64,000 nucleotides of DNA, from contig NC_133389.1 of assembly GCF_047511655.1 (NCBI RefSeq), positions 39,787,295 through 39,851,294 on the forward strand. The letters run 5' to 3'. Position 1 is the stretch's first letter. Each line of letters begins with the position of its first letter. The DNA is from Castor canadensis (lineage: Eukaryota > Chordata > Mammalia > Rodentia > Castoridae). Position numbers and translations under genes: made by a program. The notes below the pieces were generated by a model, which saw only the letters and a program-made list of their open reading frames with translations, made no database searches and was not told where the DNA came from. This document shows positions 37,406 to 49,460 of the stretch, piece after piece.

Positions 37406-40400
37406 GGGAGACGGGGCTCGGACCCCCTCCCCAAGTCTTGGGTAACTATATCCATGGAGGGGAAGCTAATGGGGTTCATGGTGGATACCGGCGCCCAATA
37501 TTCGGTCTTAAACAAGGCACACGGACCTTTGAACAAGAAACGGACAAGTGTCGTTCAGGGGGCCACAGGTACACAGTTATGTTCATGGACTACCAAAAGA
37601 AAGGTAGATTTAGGAAAACACCAGGTCACACACTCATTCCTGGTCGTCCCTGAGAGCCCTGCTCCCCTGCTCGGACGGGACCTACTCACCAAAGTAGGGG
37701 CCCGTATCTATTTTGAACCAGAGGGAATAATTGTGACTGATCAGGAGGGGAGCCCGATACACGTCCTGTCCCTATCATTGGCTGACGAGTATCAGCTGTT
37801 TGAGAACCGACAGGAGCCAGAAGGGGACATAGCCCAATGGCTAAAAAGGTTCCCCATGGCCTGGGCAGAAACTGCGGGAATTGGGCTCGCCAAGCACCTC
37901 CCTCCCGTAGTTGTACAATTGAAGACTTCCGCTCTTCCTATTTGGGTAAAACAGTATTCTATGCCCGAGGAGGCCCGAAGAGTCATAGCCCCTCATATCC
38001 GCAGGCTAATAAAGGAAGGAGTACTGCGGCCCTGTCGGTCCATCTGGAATACACCTCTACTCCCCGTCCAAAAGCCAGGAAGCAAGGACTATAGGCCTGT
38101 GCAAGACCTGCGAAAGGTAAATGAGCAGACGGAGGACATTTATCCCACTGTTCCGAATCCCTATACCTTGCTCAGCCACCTACCGCCCTCGCAAGTATGG
38201 TATACAACCCTTGATTTGAAAGATGCCTTCTTCAGCATTCCATTGTCAGAAACCAGCCAGCCGCTATTTGCTTTCAAATGGCACGAGGATGGGGGCCAAT
38301 CCGGACAGCTCACTTGGACCAGACTGCCGCAAGGATTTAAAAACTCTCCCACCCTGTTTAACGAGGCCCTGAGCCAGGACCTGGAGCCCTTTCGCCGGAG
38401 TCACCCGCGAGTCACTCTATTACAGTACGTTGATGATTTACTGTTAGCGGCAGAAACCCGAGAGGAGTGCAACGAGGCTACTGGACACCTGCTAACGGAG
38501 TTAGGTGAGCTGGGATATCGGGCGAGTGCCAAGAAGACCCACATCTGTAAAAGGTCAGTGACATAGCTGGATTATCGGATCGCAGAGGGGGCAAGATGGC
38601 TGACTGATGCCATGAAACAGACTATTTTGGCTATCCCATCCCCCACATCCACTAGGGGAGTGAGAGAATTCCTGGGCTCCGTGGGGTTCTGTAGACTCTG
38701 GATTCCAGGATTTGCGGAAATAGCCAGACCTCTATATGAGGCCACCAAAGAAGCTCCAGATTGGAGATGGGGAGAGAGAGAACAACAGGCCTTTGACCAG
38801 CTAAAGGATGCTCTTTTACAGGCCCCTGCCTTAGTCTTGCCAGACCCCACAAGACCATTCACTCTGTTTGTAGATGAAAAAAAAGGGGTAGCCAAAGGAG
38901 TCCTGACCCAACAACTAGGTCCCTGAAAGAGACTGGTGGCCTACCTTTCCAAGAAATTAGACGCAGTAGCGGTGGGATGGCCCCCCTGCCTCCGCATTAT
39001 AGCGGCCATTGCCGTGCTAGTGAGAAAAGCCGATAAATTAACCTTTGGACAGGCCCTTTGGGTCACGGCCCCTCACCCGGTGGAGGGAATCCTTAAACAA
39101 CCCCCTGAAATGGATGATGAATGCCAGGCTCACTCACTACCAGGGGCTCTTGTTGGATTCCCCTCGGATCACATTCACAGATCCCGTAACCCTGAACCCT
39201 GCCACCCTGTTGCCTACCCCGGAACTACAGACACCTGTCCATGACTGCAAAGAATTCCTCTCTGAAGTTACACAGGTACGGGCTGACCTTAAGGATACCC
39301 CCCTGTCCGGCTGCAAATTAAACTGGTACACTGATGAAAGCAGCTTTGTCCAAGATGGAGTCCGAAGGGCTGGGGCGGCAGTGGTCAACCAAGAAGGAAA
39401 TACGGTATGGAGCAGCGCCCTCCCACCCAGAACTTCAGCCCAAAAAGCGGAATTAATTGCCTTGGCAGAGGCCCTGGAGAGGGCAAAAGGAAAACGAGTC
39501 AATATCTACACCGATAGTCGCTATGCTTTCGGTACCATCCATGTCCACGGGCCAACTATCGCGAAAGGGGATTTCGCACAGCAGGAGGGAAAAATCTAAA
39601 GAACCTGGCCGAGGTCCAGTGTCTATTAATGGCAGTGGAAAAACCGAAGGCAGTGGCAGTGATATATGTCCCAGGCCATCAGTCTGCCAAGACGCCGGAA
39701 GCTGTCGGTAACAACAGAGCAGATCAAGAAGCAAGGAGAGCAGCAATGGTGAGTCCTTCCATGGTTGCGGCTGTAGACGTGCCTGTCCCCGAGCTCCCTT
39801 CACTACCCCCCCCACCCCCGACCAGAGTACTCTTCAGAGGATTTCACTTGGATGAGAGCCCACTCCTTCACTAGAGAAAGGGAAGACGGATGGAGAAGCG
39901 ACCTGGAAGGCAAGCTAATTCTGCCCGAAAAACTTGGCCGATTCCTGTTGGCTAACTTACATAAATCCACCCACTTGGGGGAGAGAAAGTTGCTAGACTT
40001 GCTGACGTCTGCACAGCTCCGATTTCCAAACCAGACCGTGGCCACCCGTCAAATTGTGGAGAATTGTGCCAGCTGTATAGCTCTGAAACCAGGACGAAGG
40101 GAGGGACACCATACAGGTACTCAGGAAAGGGGGAGGACCCTGGGAAGGAGTTGGGAAGTGGATTTTACTGAGGTAAAACCAGGAAAGTTTGGGTACAAAT
40201 ATTTGCTGGTATTCATAGATACCTTTTCGGGCTGGGTGGAGGCATTTCCTACAAAGAAGGAGATGAGTCAGGTAGTGGCAAAGGCCTTGCTAGAGGAAAT
40301 CATACCCAGGTACGGGGTGCCCGAAGCAATTGGGTCAGATAACGGTCTGGCTTTTGTTAGTAAAGTCCTGCAGGGGCTAGCCCAGGCTATGGGGGCCAAT

Positions 40401-41045
40401 TGGAAGCTACATTGTGAATATAACCCCCAGAGCTCAGGGCAGGTAGAAAGGATGAATCGGACACTAAAGGAGACTTCAGCCAAATTGGCCCAGGAGACTG
40501 GCGGTGATTGGGTGACACTCCTTCCCTTGGCCATCTTCCGAGCCCGGAACTCCCCATATGTCCATGGGCTAACTCCCTTTGAGATCCTGTATGGGGCTCC
40601 ACCCCCCATCATTCAAAGGACCTTGAGGCTGGGGCTAGGTGATCTGGCCCCAAATTACTTGACTATGCTACAGGCTCTAGCTAAGGTACAACAACAGATT
40701 TGGCCCTTGATTCAAGCATACCACGCTACTGGAAGGGTCCCGGCTCCGGAACATGGCATAGTCCCAGGTGACATGGTATGGGTTAAAAGGCATCAGTCCA
40801 AAACCCTAGAGCCTAGATGGAAAGGGCCTTATGTTGTTCTGTTTGCTACCCCTACTGCCCTCAAGGTTGACGGCATTGGGCCTTGGATCCATCACTCCCA
40901 CATGCGTCGAGCCAATCATCAAAAACAAAAAAAGGCTGAAGAGTGGACTGTACGGCGGCACCCAGACAACCCATTAAAGCTAAAGCTCTTGCGGCCGCCC
41001 AAAAAATGCAGAGTCTTCAGGAGCAGTCACGGATGGGTTGGGTGA
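37406..41045 (+). pseudogene. pol: pro-pol (protease, RT, RNase H, integrase), broken
   Basis: It is in the same frame as gag after the TGA, so expression would have been by readthrough. Protease has its DTGA active site at 37484-37495. RT has YVDD at 38426-38437. RNase H follows with TDE (about 39.33 kb) and TDSRYAF (about 39.51 kb). Integrase is open from about 39822 to 41045, with an HHCC zinc module and the catalytic D at 40161, D at 40338 and E at 40446 (spacing D-X58-D-X35-E). Breaks: TAG at 38564, TGA at 38924, and frameshifts at about 39.05-39.13 kb, 39.56-39.60 kb and 39.70-39.82 kb. Protease through RT and integrase are each long uninterrupted stretches. Confidence 0.94.
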
Positions 41046-42897
41046 TCATCCTGATCTTGCTCATTTCCCAGAGCAGGAGCCTTGCCGAAACCAACCCTCA
41101 CCAGCCCTATAAACAAACCTGGATACTTACCGATGGGGAGACACATACCACCCTCAACGAGACTACTCACACTGCCCCCTTGGGAACTTGGTGGCCGGAA
41201 CTTCAATTCTGCTTCAGAGACATCAATCCTGCCTACAGGTCCACCGCCCCGGAGTCAGCCCAACGCTATGGTTTTTATGCTTGCCCGGTCCACAAAAAGA
41301 GCAAAGACTGTGGGGGGATACAATACTCTTTCTGTAAGTCATGGGCATGTGTCACATCTAACGATGGTGAATGAAAATGGGGGGTATCAAAACCAGACCT
41401 GCTCACATTTGCCTTTGTAAATGGGGTACCATGGGGACGCCGAATTCCGTTACCCACCCACAACTGCTGGCCCGCAGATCTAGATAGAATCAAGGTCACT
41501 TTCACTAAAACTGGCAAAGAGGACACCCCCGGGTAGATACAAGGAAGGGCATGGGGAATTGTATTTTATAAATATGGTGAACATTCTGGCTCAACCATAG
41601 TAGTCAGATTAAAAATTGAGCCCACGGGGCCACCGTCCACAGCAGTAGGCCCTAATAAGGTACTTAGGCCACCCTATGTAAAGCCACCTCCCCGACCTTC
41701 CACAACTCACCACCTTCCCTCAACCTTAGCCCAGGCTAATGTTACAACTCCAAGGCCATCAGGAACCAGCCCTCCCCTGGTGAGGCCCAGTCCCATGACC
41801 AGGTTCAGAGACCCCCTCTGGGACCTGGTAGATGCTGCATTCCTGATGTTAAACCACACCAACCCTAACATGACTACCTCCTGTTGGTTATGTTATAATG
41901 TGAGGCCCCCATTCTATGAGGCAGTAGGGCTAAACAACACTCACAATACCTCGACTGAGGAAAACCCCGCCCAATACTCCTGGGGAGACCGTAAAAGAGG
42001 TCTGACCATACAACAGGTAAATGGCCAAGGAACCTGCCTAGGAAGGTGCCAAGGGATAGACGAGACTTATGTACTGTTATCCAAGCCAATCTAACCTGGG
42101 GCAACACTATTAAATGGATAGTTCCAAAGGACAGTGGGTGGTGGCTATGCTCACGGTCCAGACTCACCCCTTGCCTATCAACTAAGGTGTTTAACAGCTC
42201 TAAAGAATTCTGTGTCATAGTGGCTGTGCTGCCCCGCATCCTCTATCATTCGGAGGAGAGTCTATATTCATACTGGGATACAAAAACAGTTGAAAGAAAG
42301 AAAAAGAGAGAACCTATTTCCACAATAATTATTGCTACCCTACTCAGCATAGGGTTAGCGGGGGCAGGAACCGGCATAGCCTCCTTGGCTACCCAGCAAA
42401 AAGGGATGTCTTCGCTGCGCGCAGCCATAGACGAAGATATAGAAAGAATAAAAACCTCCATTAGTCACCTAGAAAAATCCCTTACTTCTCTGTCTGAGGT
42501 AGTACTTCAAAACCGACGAGGTTTGGACTTGTTGTTCCTCCAAAAAGGGGGGCTATGTGTTGCTCTAGGGGAAGAATGTTGTTTTTACACTGACCATACC
42601 GGAGTTGTTCATGACTCCATGTCTAAACTCCGAAAAAGCCTAGAACAAAGGAAACGAGAAAAAGAGGCCGGGGAAAGCTGGTTTGAGTCTTGGTTCAACC
42701 AGTCCCCATGGTTAGCTACCCTCCTATCTACACTGGCAGGGCCAATAATAATCCTCCTATTACTCGTTACCATAGGACCTTGGATTCTAAACCGACTTAT
42801 GACTTTTGTCAAAAGTCGAATTAATACTATCCAACTTCTGGTCCTCCACCAACAATATCAGGCTCTTCATCCCCTTGAGAATGATTCCTCAATTTAG
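41006..42897 (+). pseudogene. env: env (SU and TM), broken
   Basis: The ATG at 41006 overlaps the pol end by 40 nt. A hydrophobic signal peptide is followed by a mature start with a PHQ motif, as in MLV-type envelopes, then SU with a proline-rich middle, CWLC at 41882-41893, a basic furin-type site RKKKR at 42295-42309, a fusion-peptide-like hydrophobic stretch, CX6CC at 42556-42582, a membrane anchor and a short tail with a tyrosine motif. Breaks: TGA at 41372, TAG at 41534, and a frameshift between about 42046 and 42094. From 42046 to the stop at 42897 the end of SU and all of TM are open. The domain order is of the gamma type with covalent SU-TM linkage. Confidence 0.93.
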
Positions 42898-42902
42898 GCT
42901 AT

Positions 42903-42917
42903 AAGAAAAGGGGGAAA
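42903..42917 (+). other. Polypurine tract
   Basis: AAGAAAAGGGGGAAA lies immediately before the TG of the 3' LTR, the normal site for plus-strand DNA priming. It is uninterrupted by pyrimidines. Confidence 0.92.
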
Positions 42918-43430
42918 TGAAAGGAATAGGATGTCTCAGCGGACCCCACCCCCCCTTTTTTGGAGAAACCAGTACCAAATGCCCCGTGTAGATAAGATAA
43001 GCAGAGCAGCAGGGCTCGGCTCAGGCATAAGGAATGTGAGAAATGTGAGCAGGTTGCGAAAGACGACTGGATGTACGTGCAAGATGTGCTCTGCCTGCTT
43101 GCTCAATGTTGCTAACGTAAATACGCGCGCAAATGCTGACCTTTTACTCTATAGGCTAGGAAGTACACGTACTCTTAAATGGATAGGCTGGAAATGTATA
43201 TGGTGTTACAAATTCATTGGCTATGTGCTGCGCGGGCTTTTGCTGTAACGGCCAGTAGTGGCCTATATAAGATCTCCCCTAAAGAGGCTCGGGGTCGGAT
43301 CTCCCAACCGGTCCTGCGCGTCTGTGTGGGAGCTCGACCCTGGCTCGCCAGCACAATAAACTCTGCTTTGTTGATTGCATTCACGCGTGGCTCTCTGTCT
43401 CTCAGAGGAATAGGATTCCCGTTCCTAACA
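42918..43430 (+). repeat. 3' LTR of the young provirus
   Basis: It is 513 bp and matches the 5' LTR without any indel; 13 positions differ. TATATAA is at 43264-43270 and AATAAA at 43355-43360. It lies about 5.4 kb upstream of the ZNF24 CpG island on the same strand and could in principle act as an alternative promoter. Confidence 0.97.
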
Positions 43431-44171
43431 AAATATGTAAAGGAAAGTGGTGGTTTTGCTTCTTGAATCTCTACCTCATTTGGGCAGGTGGTGAAAAAAC
43501 TGAATTAGATCATTCAGTCCATTTTAAGGTCTTATCATGGCTATTTCTCCCTTCTTAATTAATGGTCAAGGGATTAATCAGGGGACTCAAAAATTAATCT
43601 CCCAAAGAATTAATAACCCAATGAATAAATGGGCAAATGAACAGACAATTCTCAAAAGAAGATGTATTAAATGGGAGTCTCCATTCTCATTGTCTATGTG
43701 GGGGGGACAGGAAATGTTTTTCCTTTTTTTTCTATACCCACTCTTATCCTATTATGCTAAATTCCTTTCCTAATAAACTTTACAACTAAAAAAAGGAGTC
43801 TAATGTCCAATAAACACAGGAAGAAAGACTCAACATCCTTGGTCATAAAGGAAATGCGAATCAAAATGACACTGAGATTCACCTTCAGTCAGAAGGGCTG
43901 TCATCAAAACCACACACAACTGCTGGCAAGGCACATTGTAAGCACATATGAAACTGTTGTAATGAAACTTCCTTGTATGACTAATACATACTAATAAAAA
44001 TGTTAAAAAGGAAAATTAGGGTAATTAAAAAGGAAGAAGGGTAATTATACAATAAAATAAAACATCTCCATTTGCAGATAACATCATAATCTACATAGGA
44101 AATCCCACTGAGTCTACAAAAAATTCCTAATAGTTATCATGTAGTTTACTGATGCTGCAGGATACAAAATT

Positions 44172-44515
44172 ATCTTACTCAGTTCAGGCTGCTATAACAA
44201 AAATACAGATATTTATTCCATATAGTTATGAGATCTGGTAAGTTGAAGATCAAGATGCCAGCTGACTTAGTAGCTGGTAAAGTCCCTCTTCTTGGCTTGC
44301 AAGTGGGATGCCTTCTTGATGTATCCTCACATAGCAGAGAGAAATCTTCTGTCTTGAGTATCTTTCCATAAGGGCTCTAACCCCTTCCATAAGTGCTGTA
44401 CTCTTCATACTCTGAATTATGTCCCAAAGGTCCCACTTCCAGCTAACATCACATTGGAGATTAAGGTTTCAACATAAGAATTTGGTTGAGGGGTGGATAA
44501 AATCAGTCTATAGCA
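44172..44515 (-). mobile_element. MLT1-like MaLR LTR, antisense
   Basis: CAGGCTGCTATAACAAAAATAC, ATCAAGATGCCAGC, GATGTATCCTCACATAGCAG and AACATCACATTGGAGATTAAGG are in the reverse order and sense of the MLT1 consensus. It interrupts L1 sequence. Confidence 0.65.
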
Positions 44516-45792
44516 AAAGTCAATACGCATAAAATCAGTTATATTTATATACACTGGCAACAAACAACTGAAATTAAAAAAAAATTTAAATACCATTTCA
44601 AATAACTCCAAAATATAGTAAGAATAAATTGAACAAAATATAAGCCTGATTAGTATATAAAATCAACAAAATGCTGATGCAGAAAATCAAAGGTCAAAAT
44701 AGATGGTAAAATACAGTGTTCATGAATTGTAAGATTCAATATAAATAACAGGCCAATTGTTCCTAAACTGATGAATAGATGTAATGTAATTCCAATACAA
44801 ATTCCAGTAGGAAATTTTTATAGATATGGGCATATTGATTTTTAAAGTTATGTGAAATGCTAATTGAAGTAGAATAATTAAAACAGTTTTGAAAAAAAAT
44901 ACAATTGAGGCACATTTTAAACAATTATAAGGCTACAGTCATCAAGGATGTGGCACTGGCAAAGAGACAGAATGAATGACACAACAGATTAGAGAATTCA
45001 GGAATAGACTTACACATATGGCTATTTGTTATAAAGATACAAAGGCAATTAAATGAAATAGAAGAAATTTTTCATCACATAGAACAGTTAGATAAAAAAA
45101 CTGCCATATAATTCATGACATAACAAAATTAATGAAAAATAGATCATATATCTAATATGAAATATAAAACTTTTAGAAGAAAACATAAGAGAATCTCCAT
45201 GGTATGGGGTTAAGATATTCTTAGATATGACACCAAAAGCACTAAAGAAAAAAAGAAATTGGGGTTATCAAAATAAAAAAATTCGCTATGAGAAACACAC
45301 CATTATGAGAAAATAATGCAAACCATGGACTAGGAGAAATATTTTCTATCACAAATTAGACAAAAGACTTGTATCCAGAACATATAATGAATTTCCAAAA
45401 CTCATCAGTAAGAATAATGATTTTTTTAATGAGGGCAAAAAAAAAAAACCTGAACAAATACTTCCTGGAAAAGTATTTATGGATGGCAAATAAGCACATG
45501 AAAATCCCAACATCATTAGTCTTTAGGAAAATGCAACTTGCAACTATGATAAAAATATGACTACATAAATATTAGAATGGCTAGCAAAGACAATACCAAG
45601 TGCTGGTGAGAATGCAGAGCACCTGGGACACCCAAGCATTGCTGGGTAGTACAGCCAGTCTGGAAAATAGCTGTTGGTGTAGCCAATCTGGAAAAACACT
45701 TGACAGTGTCCTTTAGAGCTAAGCACATCTTTACTATGTGATCCAGCAATCCCACATGGAGATATTCTAGAAAAATAAAAACTTATATTCAT

Positions 45793-45960
45793 GTCAGGCA
45801 TGGTGGCATACACCTATAATCCAAGCACTCAGGAGGCTGAAGCAGGAAGCTTATGAGTTCAAGATCAGCCTAGGCAACAGAGTGAATTCGAAAGTTAGCT
45901 TGAGCTATGCAGAGAGCCTGTCTCAAAAATAAAAGCAAACAAAAAGCTTAAACCAAAACC
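45793..45960 (+). mobile_element. B1-like SINE inside L1, with target duplication
   Basis: 7SL-derived start GTCAGGCATGGTGGCATACA with internal promoter boxes and A-rich tail. The direct repeats AACTTATATTCAT lie at 45780-45792 and 45961-45973, so this is a clean retroposition into the older L1. Confidence 0.85.
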
Positions 45961-46814
45961 AACTTATATTCATACAAAAACTTGTCCATGACTATTTATG
46001 GTGACTCTATTAATAATTGTCTAGCTCCAAAAACAACCTAAAAGTCCTATGGTTGAGTGTATAAATAAAGTTGATATATATAAGTAGAATACTACTCAGT
46101 AATAAAACGGAATGAAATATTGACACATACAACAAAGACGACTCTCAAAGGCACCATGCTGAATGACCGAAACTAGTCATAAAAGGTTACATGCTTTATG
46201 ATTCTATTTCTTTTGCATTCTGGAGAGGTCAAAACTACTGTGATGACACATCAATTGCAATCATGGGCTTGGGATGCAGGAAAGATGTGAGTACACCTTG
46301 AAAGAGTTTTATGGATGGAACTTTTCTGTATCATGGTTTTGGTGGTAGCTTCACAAATTTATGTACGTGTTAAAACTCAGAACTATATGCCAAAAGTTTT
46401 TTAAAGAACAAAATTCCACAAAGATAATGAGAGCAAATAAACAAAACAAGAATTCTTTGAAATATTAATAAAATTGATGAACTTTGAGCAAGACTGGCCA
46501 AAAATTAGAACCCAGAAATGACCAATTTTAGGAAATGAAAGAGGGACATCCCTATTGTTTCTATAGAAAACAAAAAAATGTGAAGGGAAATGGTATGAAC
46601 AAGTTCATGCCAATAAATTTGACAACTTAAAGGAATAGATAAGGTCTTAGAAAGACACAAACTCTCTCCCCTTACATCTTACTGACCAGAAATGAACCAT
46701 AGGCCGTTCCTAGTTGCCAGGGAGGCAAAGTGAGTATATGGTAAAGGGAAACAATGGCTATGGATTTCCTCACTTGATCAGAATTATTACCAATGGCTGG
46801 GCACAGTGTTGCCC

Positions 46815-46862
46815 TTGCCCACAAATAAAAACAAACAAACAAATAAACAAACAAAAAAACAG
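46815..46862. repeat. (AAAC)n-type simple repeat
   Basis: A run of CAAA and TAAA units between A-rich flanks. Confidence 0.8.
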
Positions 46863-48539
46863 GGCATGTTAGAAGGGAGAGGGTTTTATGTAAAAAGCTA
46901 ACAATGTCTGCCGAGGTTAGGTTTTACATCATTTGCAATCCAAGGACTCCTGGTACACTATACTTATTTGTTAAAATGGAATTTTCAAATAGTGTACCTA
47001 ATGTTCCAGAAAGAAATACTCTAGAACTAAAACACTGAGAGATCCAAAATAATTATAAGAGAATTAACAAGCATTCTGGGTGGAATCTAATAACATCAAA
47101 TCTGAAAGTCTGTGCTTTCCTTCCCAAGGGGCAACTTTTATTTCACACTGCCTCCAACTCAGGGCGAATGCCTTCCCTCTTTCTACCTCATTTAAGTGTC
47201 CTTGCTGGCATTCTGCTCTTTCTCCACTGTAACACTTCTCCATTGCCTTGTTTTCTTGTCTCGCTATCTCCTTAATAAGATGGTAGTGTTAAAAGAAAGA
47301 ATCACCAGCTGGAGGTGTGGCTCAAAGTGGGGGTTGTTAATCCTGTCTTCAGAAGAGCGATTTAGTGAGGAAAGCCTCATGGTGGTTTCCACTTACTATT
47401 TTTAAAAGAATTAGGAATAACAGAACAGGTAATAGCAGGCAAGCACTTCGTAAAATTTTGAAACATTTTTAGCTTCCTCAAGTATTTTTGTTTGATGTTT
47501 TATTATTTTTGTTTTTCATCATTAATTAGATGTAAAAGCGTTTAAAGTAAAACAAAACGAAATGAAATGCCTTGAGCTAGCCTTTAGAAATCACATAGAG
47601 GGAAAGGCTGGGAAGAGCAGCCAAGCTGGTTGCTGCAGGCAGTAGCCAAGTGGGATAGTGAAAGGCTGCAGTCTCCCACAGCGAAGACAGAGAGGAGTTA
47701 GCTGCAGAGGTTATGAGAAGATGAGCTCTGGTCAGAGTGAAAAGTTCTGCAGTAGCATCAGTTACTCATTCACTTGTTTTCTCATTCACTAATCCAACAG
47801 AGGCTGAGGGCACTTTGCAGAGGCACTGAATGGGACAAAATGCTGAAACCTGTGGACCTTGCAATGCTCTGGAAGGCTGTACCTACACTTCTGACCACAA
47901 GACCATCAAGGACAGGGCTCTTCTGTGTGGTTTCTGAGGACTGACATGTGACCTAGGCAAAGGCAGCCCACAATTTATTCTCTTATTCAATAAGAATGTA
48001 CTGAGTTCTATGTGTACCAGTTAGTTAGCACCCTTAGTCTAGGTGGAGATACTGCGGTAAGACAGACAAGGTCTCTGCCTTAATAAACTCAGACAAAACG
48101 CAGGTAAATAGATGAGATCACTTCTGGTGCTATGAAGGATGTGGAGACTTCCAGAGGAAAGGCAGTCAGTGAGGCTGAGGCTTCAGGGCCACAAGCCTGA
48201 GTTGCCATCCGGCTGGGAAAGTAGGTTCCACAGGGAACCTTGCAGGCCAGTGTTAATTTTTATGCCATATTGAAGGTAACTGGGATCATTGGAGTCCTAT
48301 AAATAGGAGAATGAAATGGTCCGATTTACATTTTTAAATGATCCCTTCCCCCAGCTGGTTTTTGGTAGAAAATAACAATCATGAAGTCAGGTGACCACAC
48401 ATTCCACAAATTCACTGCAACATCATTGCCAAAGCTCCTAACCTGTTCCATTTTGTTTTCCTGATAGCTAAATAGGTCATAATGAAGTTTCGTAACATAG
48501 TCAAAGGTTTGAGCCATATTTTGGTATAACTCTTGTTTT
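46863..48539. other. No gene recognised; weak MIR/L2-like blocks
   Basis: Mostly unique. TTATTCAATAAGAATGTACTGAG...GGTCTCTGCCTTAATAAAC at about 47.97-48.09 kb resembles an ancient MIR/L2-class repeat. Confidence 0.4.
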
Positions 48540-48765
48540 GTACTTAATGAGCTCTTGCCAAGTCACTATTTGTGCCTTACTTATCTCGGCATTGAAATGG
48601 ACATAATGAAAGTCCTACATCACAGGATTTTTGTGGAAAAAACCTACACTAACACAGGTATAGGGCTTGGTACAATTTAGAAGACTTTCATAAATATTCG
48701 CGTTTATTACTTCTTTCAGAAGGTTACTGTGAGGATCAGATGAGATAATGCATGTGAAAACTGTA
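48540..48765 (+). mobile_element. MIR-like fragments
   Basis: GCCAAGTCACTATTTGTGCC, GTATAGGGCTTGGTAC and GTGAGGATCAGATGAGATAA resemble MIR blocks, somewhat out of the usual order, so two overlapping or nested copies are likely. They end close to the ZNF24 CpG island. Confidence 0.5.
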
Positions 48766-48829
48766 AAGACGTATCTTAATGGCTGCGTCCTCTTTGTTTT
48801 TTTTAAAACGGAACAGAGAGCGCTGAGCT

Positions 48830-49460
48830 ATTCGAGGAGAGGCGCGAGGCCAAGCGCAGCCTCAATGCGGTCATTGTCGTCAGGCCGCCCCTCCCCCGCC
48901 CGGAGCGCATCTCCATGGCAATGCGGGGCTTTGCCTCTCTCCGCCTCCCGGGGCCTGCAGACCGGAAGCAGTCCGCACCGGGGGCTTCTGGGAAACCGCT
49001 TGTCAGCGGCGTTTCTGCGTCTGCACTGGACAGCAAAGCTGCTGCGGTTCCTGAGCCAAAGGTTTGCGCCGGAGCTGGGGAAGGGGATGAGGAGGAGGGG
49101 GTCACTGCGCTAGGGTCTGCGGACTTTTCAGCAAGTGCAGGCGAGAAAGCCTGGAGGGGACCTTTCTCCACTTTCCCGAAGGTGCGGAGGAAAGGCCGGA
49201 GATTCAGAGCCCAGCAATTGAGGAGCGGGGAGGGATCGGCGGGAGACTTCCTCGGTTTTAGGCATCCGTGGAGATTTCTTCGTGTGTCCCCCGCAACCCT
49301 CCCCTCCCCCTCCCCCACAGGCCGGTTTTGTTCTATTTCGAGGCCCTGCGTCTCGCGGAGAGTTCTGGGAGTCATCTGTGACGGAGGTGGGTGCTGGGCG
49401 GGCCTTCCGCGGGGGCTGCTGGGACTTGTAGTCTTGCGGGCCGCGGAAGGACGTACTGTG
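48830..49460 (+). promoter_or_regulatory. ZNF24: CpG-island promoter and 5' non-coding region of ZNF24
   Basis: This is a GC- and CpG-rich island without a TATA box. It contains TCTCCATGGCAA at 48910-48921, GACCGGAAG (ETS type) at 48960-48968, and an SBS-like ZNF143/THAP11 motif at 49415-49432. Several possible donors are present (for example GGAG|GTGGGT near 49386), so the exact first exon is not settled. Confidence 0.8.
49415..49432 (-). promoter_or_regulatory. SBS-type ZNF143/THAP11 site
   Basis: The + strand reads GCTGCTGGGACTTGTAGT. Its complement reads ACTACAAGTCCCAGCAGC, which matches the ACTACAAnTCCCAGnnnGC promoter motif class. Location near the promoter of a housekeeping-type factor fits. 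Confidence 0.7.

Larger units (their letters stand above)
34708..43430 (+). mobile_element. Structurally complete gammaretrovirus-like provirus (class I ERV), 8.72 kb
   Basis: Two 513-bp LTRs flank PBS, gag, pro-pol, env and a polypurine tract in canonical order, all on +. The host target duplication is AAAT at 34704-34707 and 43431-43434. The gamma-type features are one CCHC knuckle in NC, a PPPY late motif, pro-pol in the same frame as gag behind a stop codon, env overlapping the pol end by 40 nt, a CWLC motif in SU and CX6CC in TM. Each gene has a few stops or frameshifts, so no complete viral protein is encoded. The LTRs differ at 13 of 513 sites. Insertion was between unique sequence at about 34.6 kb and L1 relics at about 43.5 kb. 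Confidence 0.97.
43540..46640 (+). mobile_element. Old L1 fragments, sense strand, interrupted
   Basis: Several stretches read as L1 ORF2/3' remnants on +. A 'remove-and-fill' type segment lies at 43.58-44.0 kb, an RT relic GCAGATAACATCATAATCT at about 44076, ORF2 and 3' sequence at about 44.52-45.78 kb and 45.97-46.4 kb, and another ORF2 N-terminal-like piece at 46.4-46.64 kb. Interruptions are a MaLR-like LTR (44172-44515) and a B1-like SINE (45793-45960). The order suggests more than one L1 insertion. Confidence 0.7.

Noticed and set aside
40268-40612. Minus-strand ORFs inside the provirus pol
   Set aside because: Antisense shadows of the integrase frame; no recognised domain.
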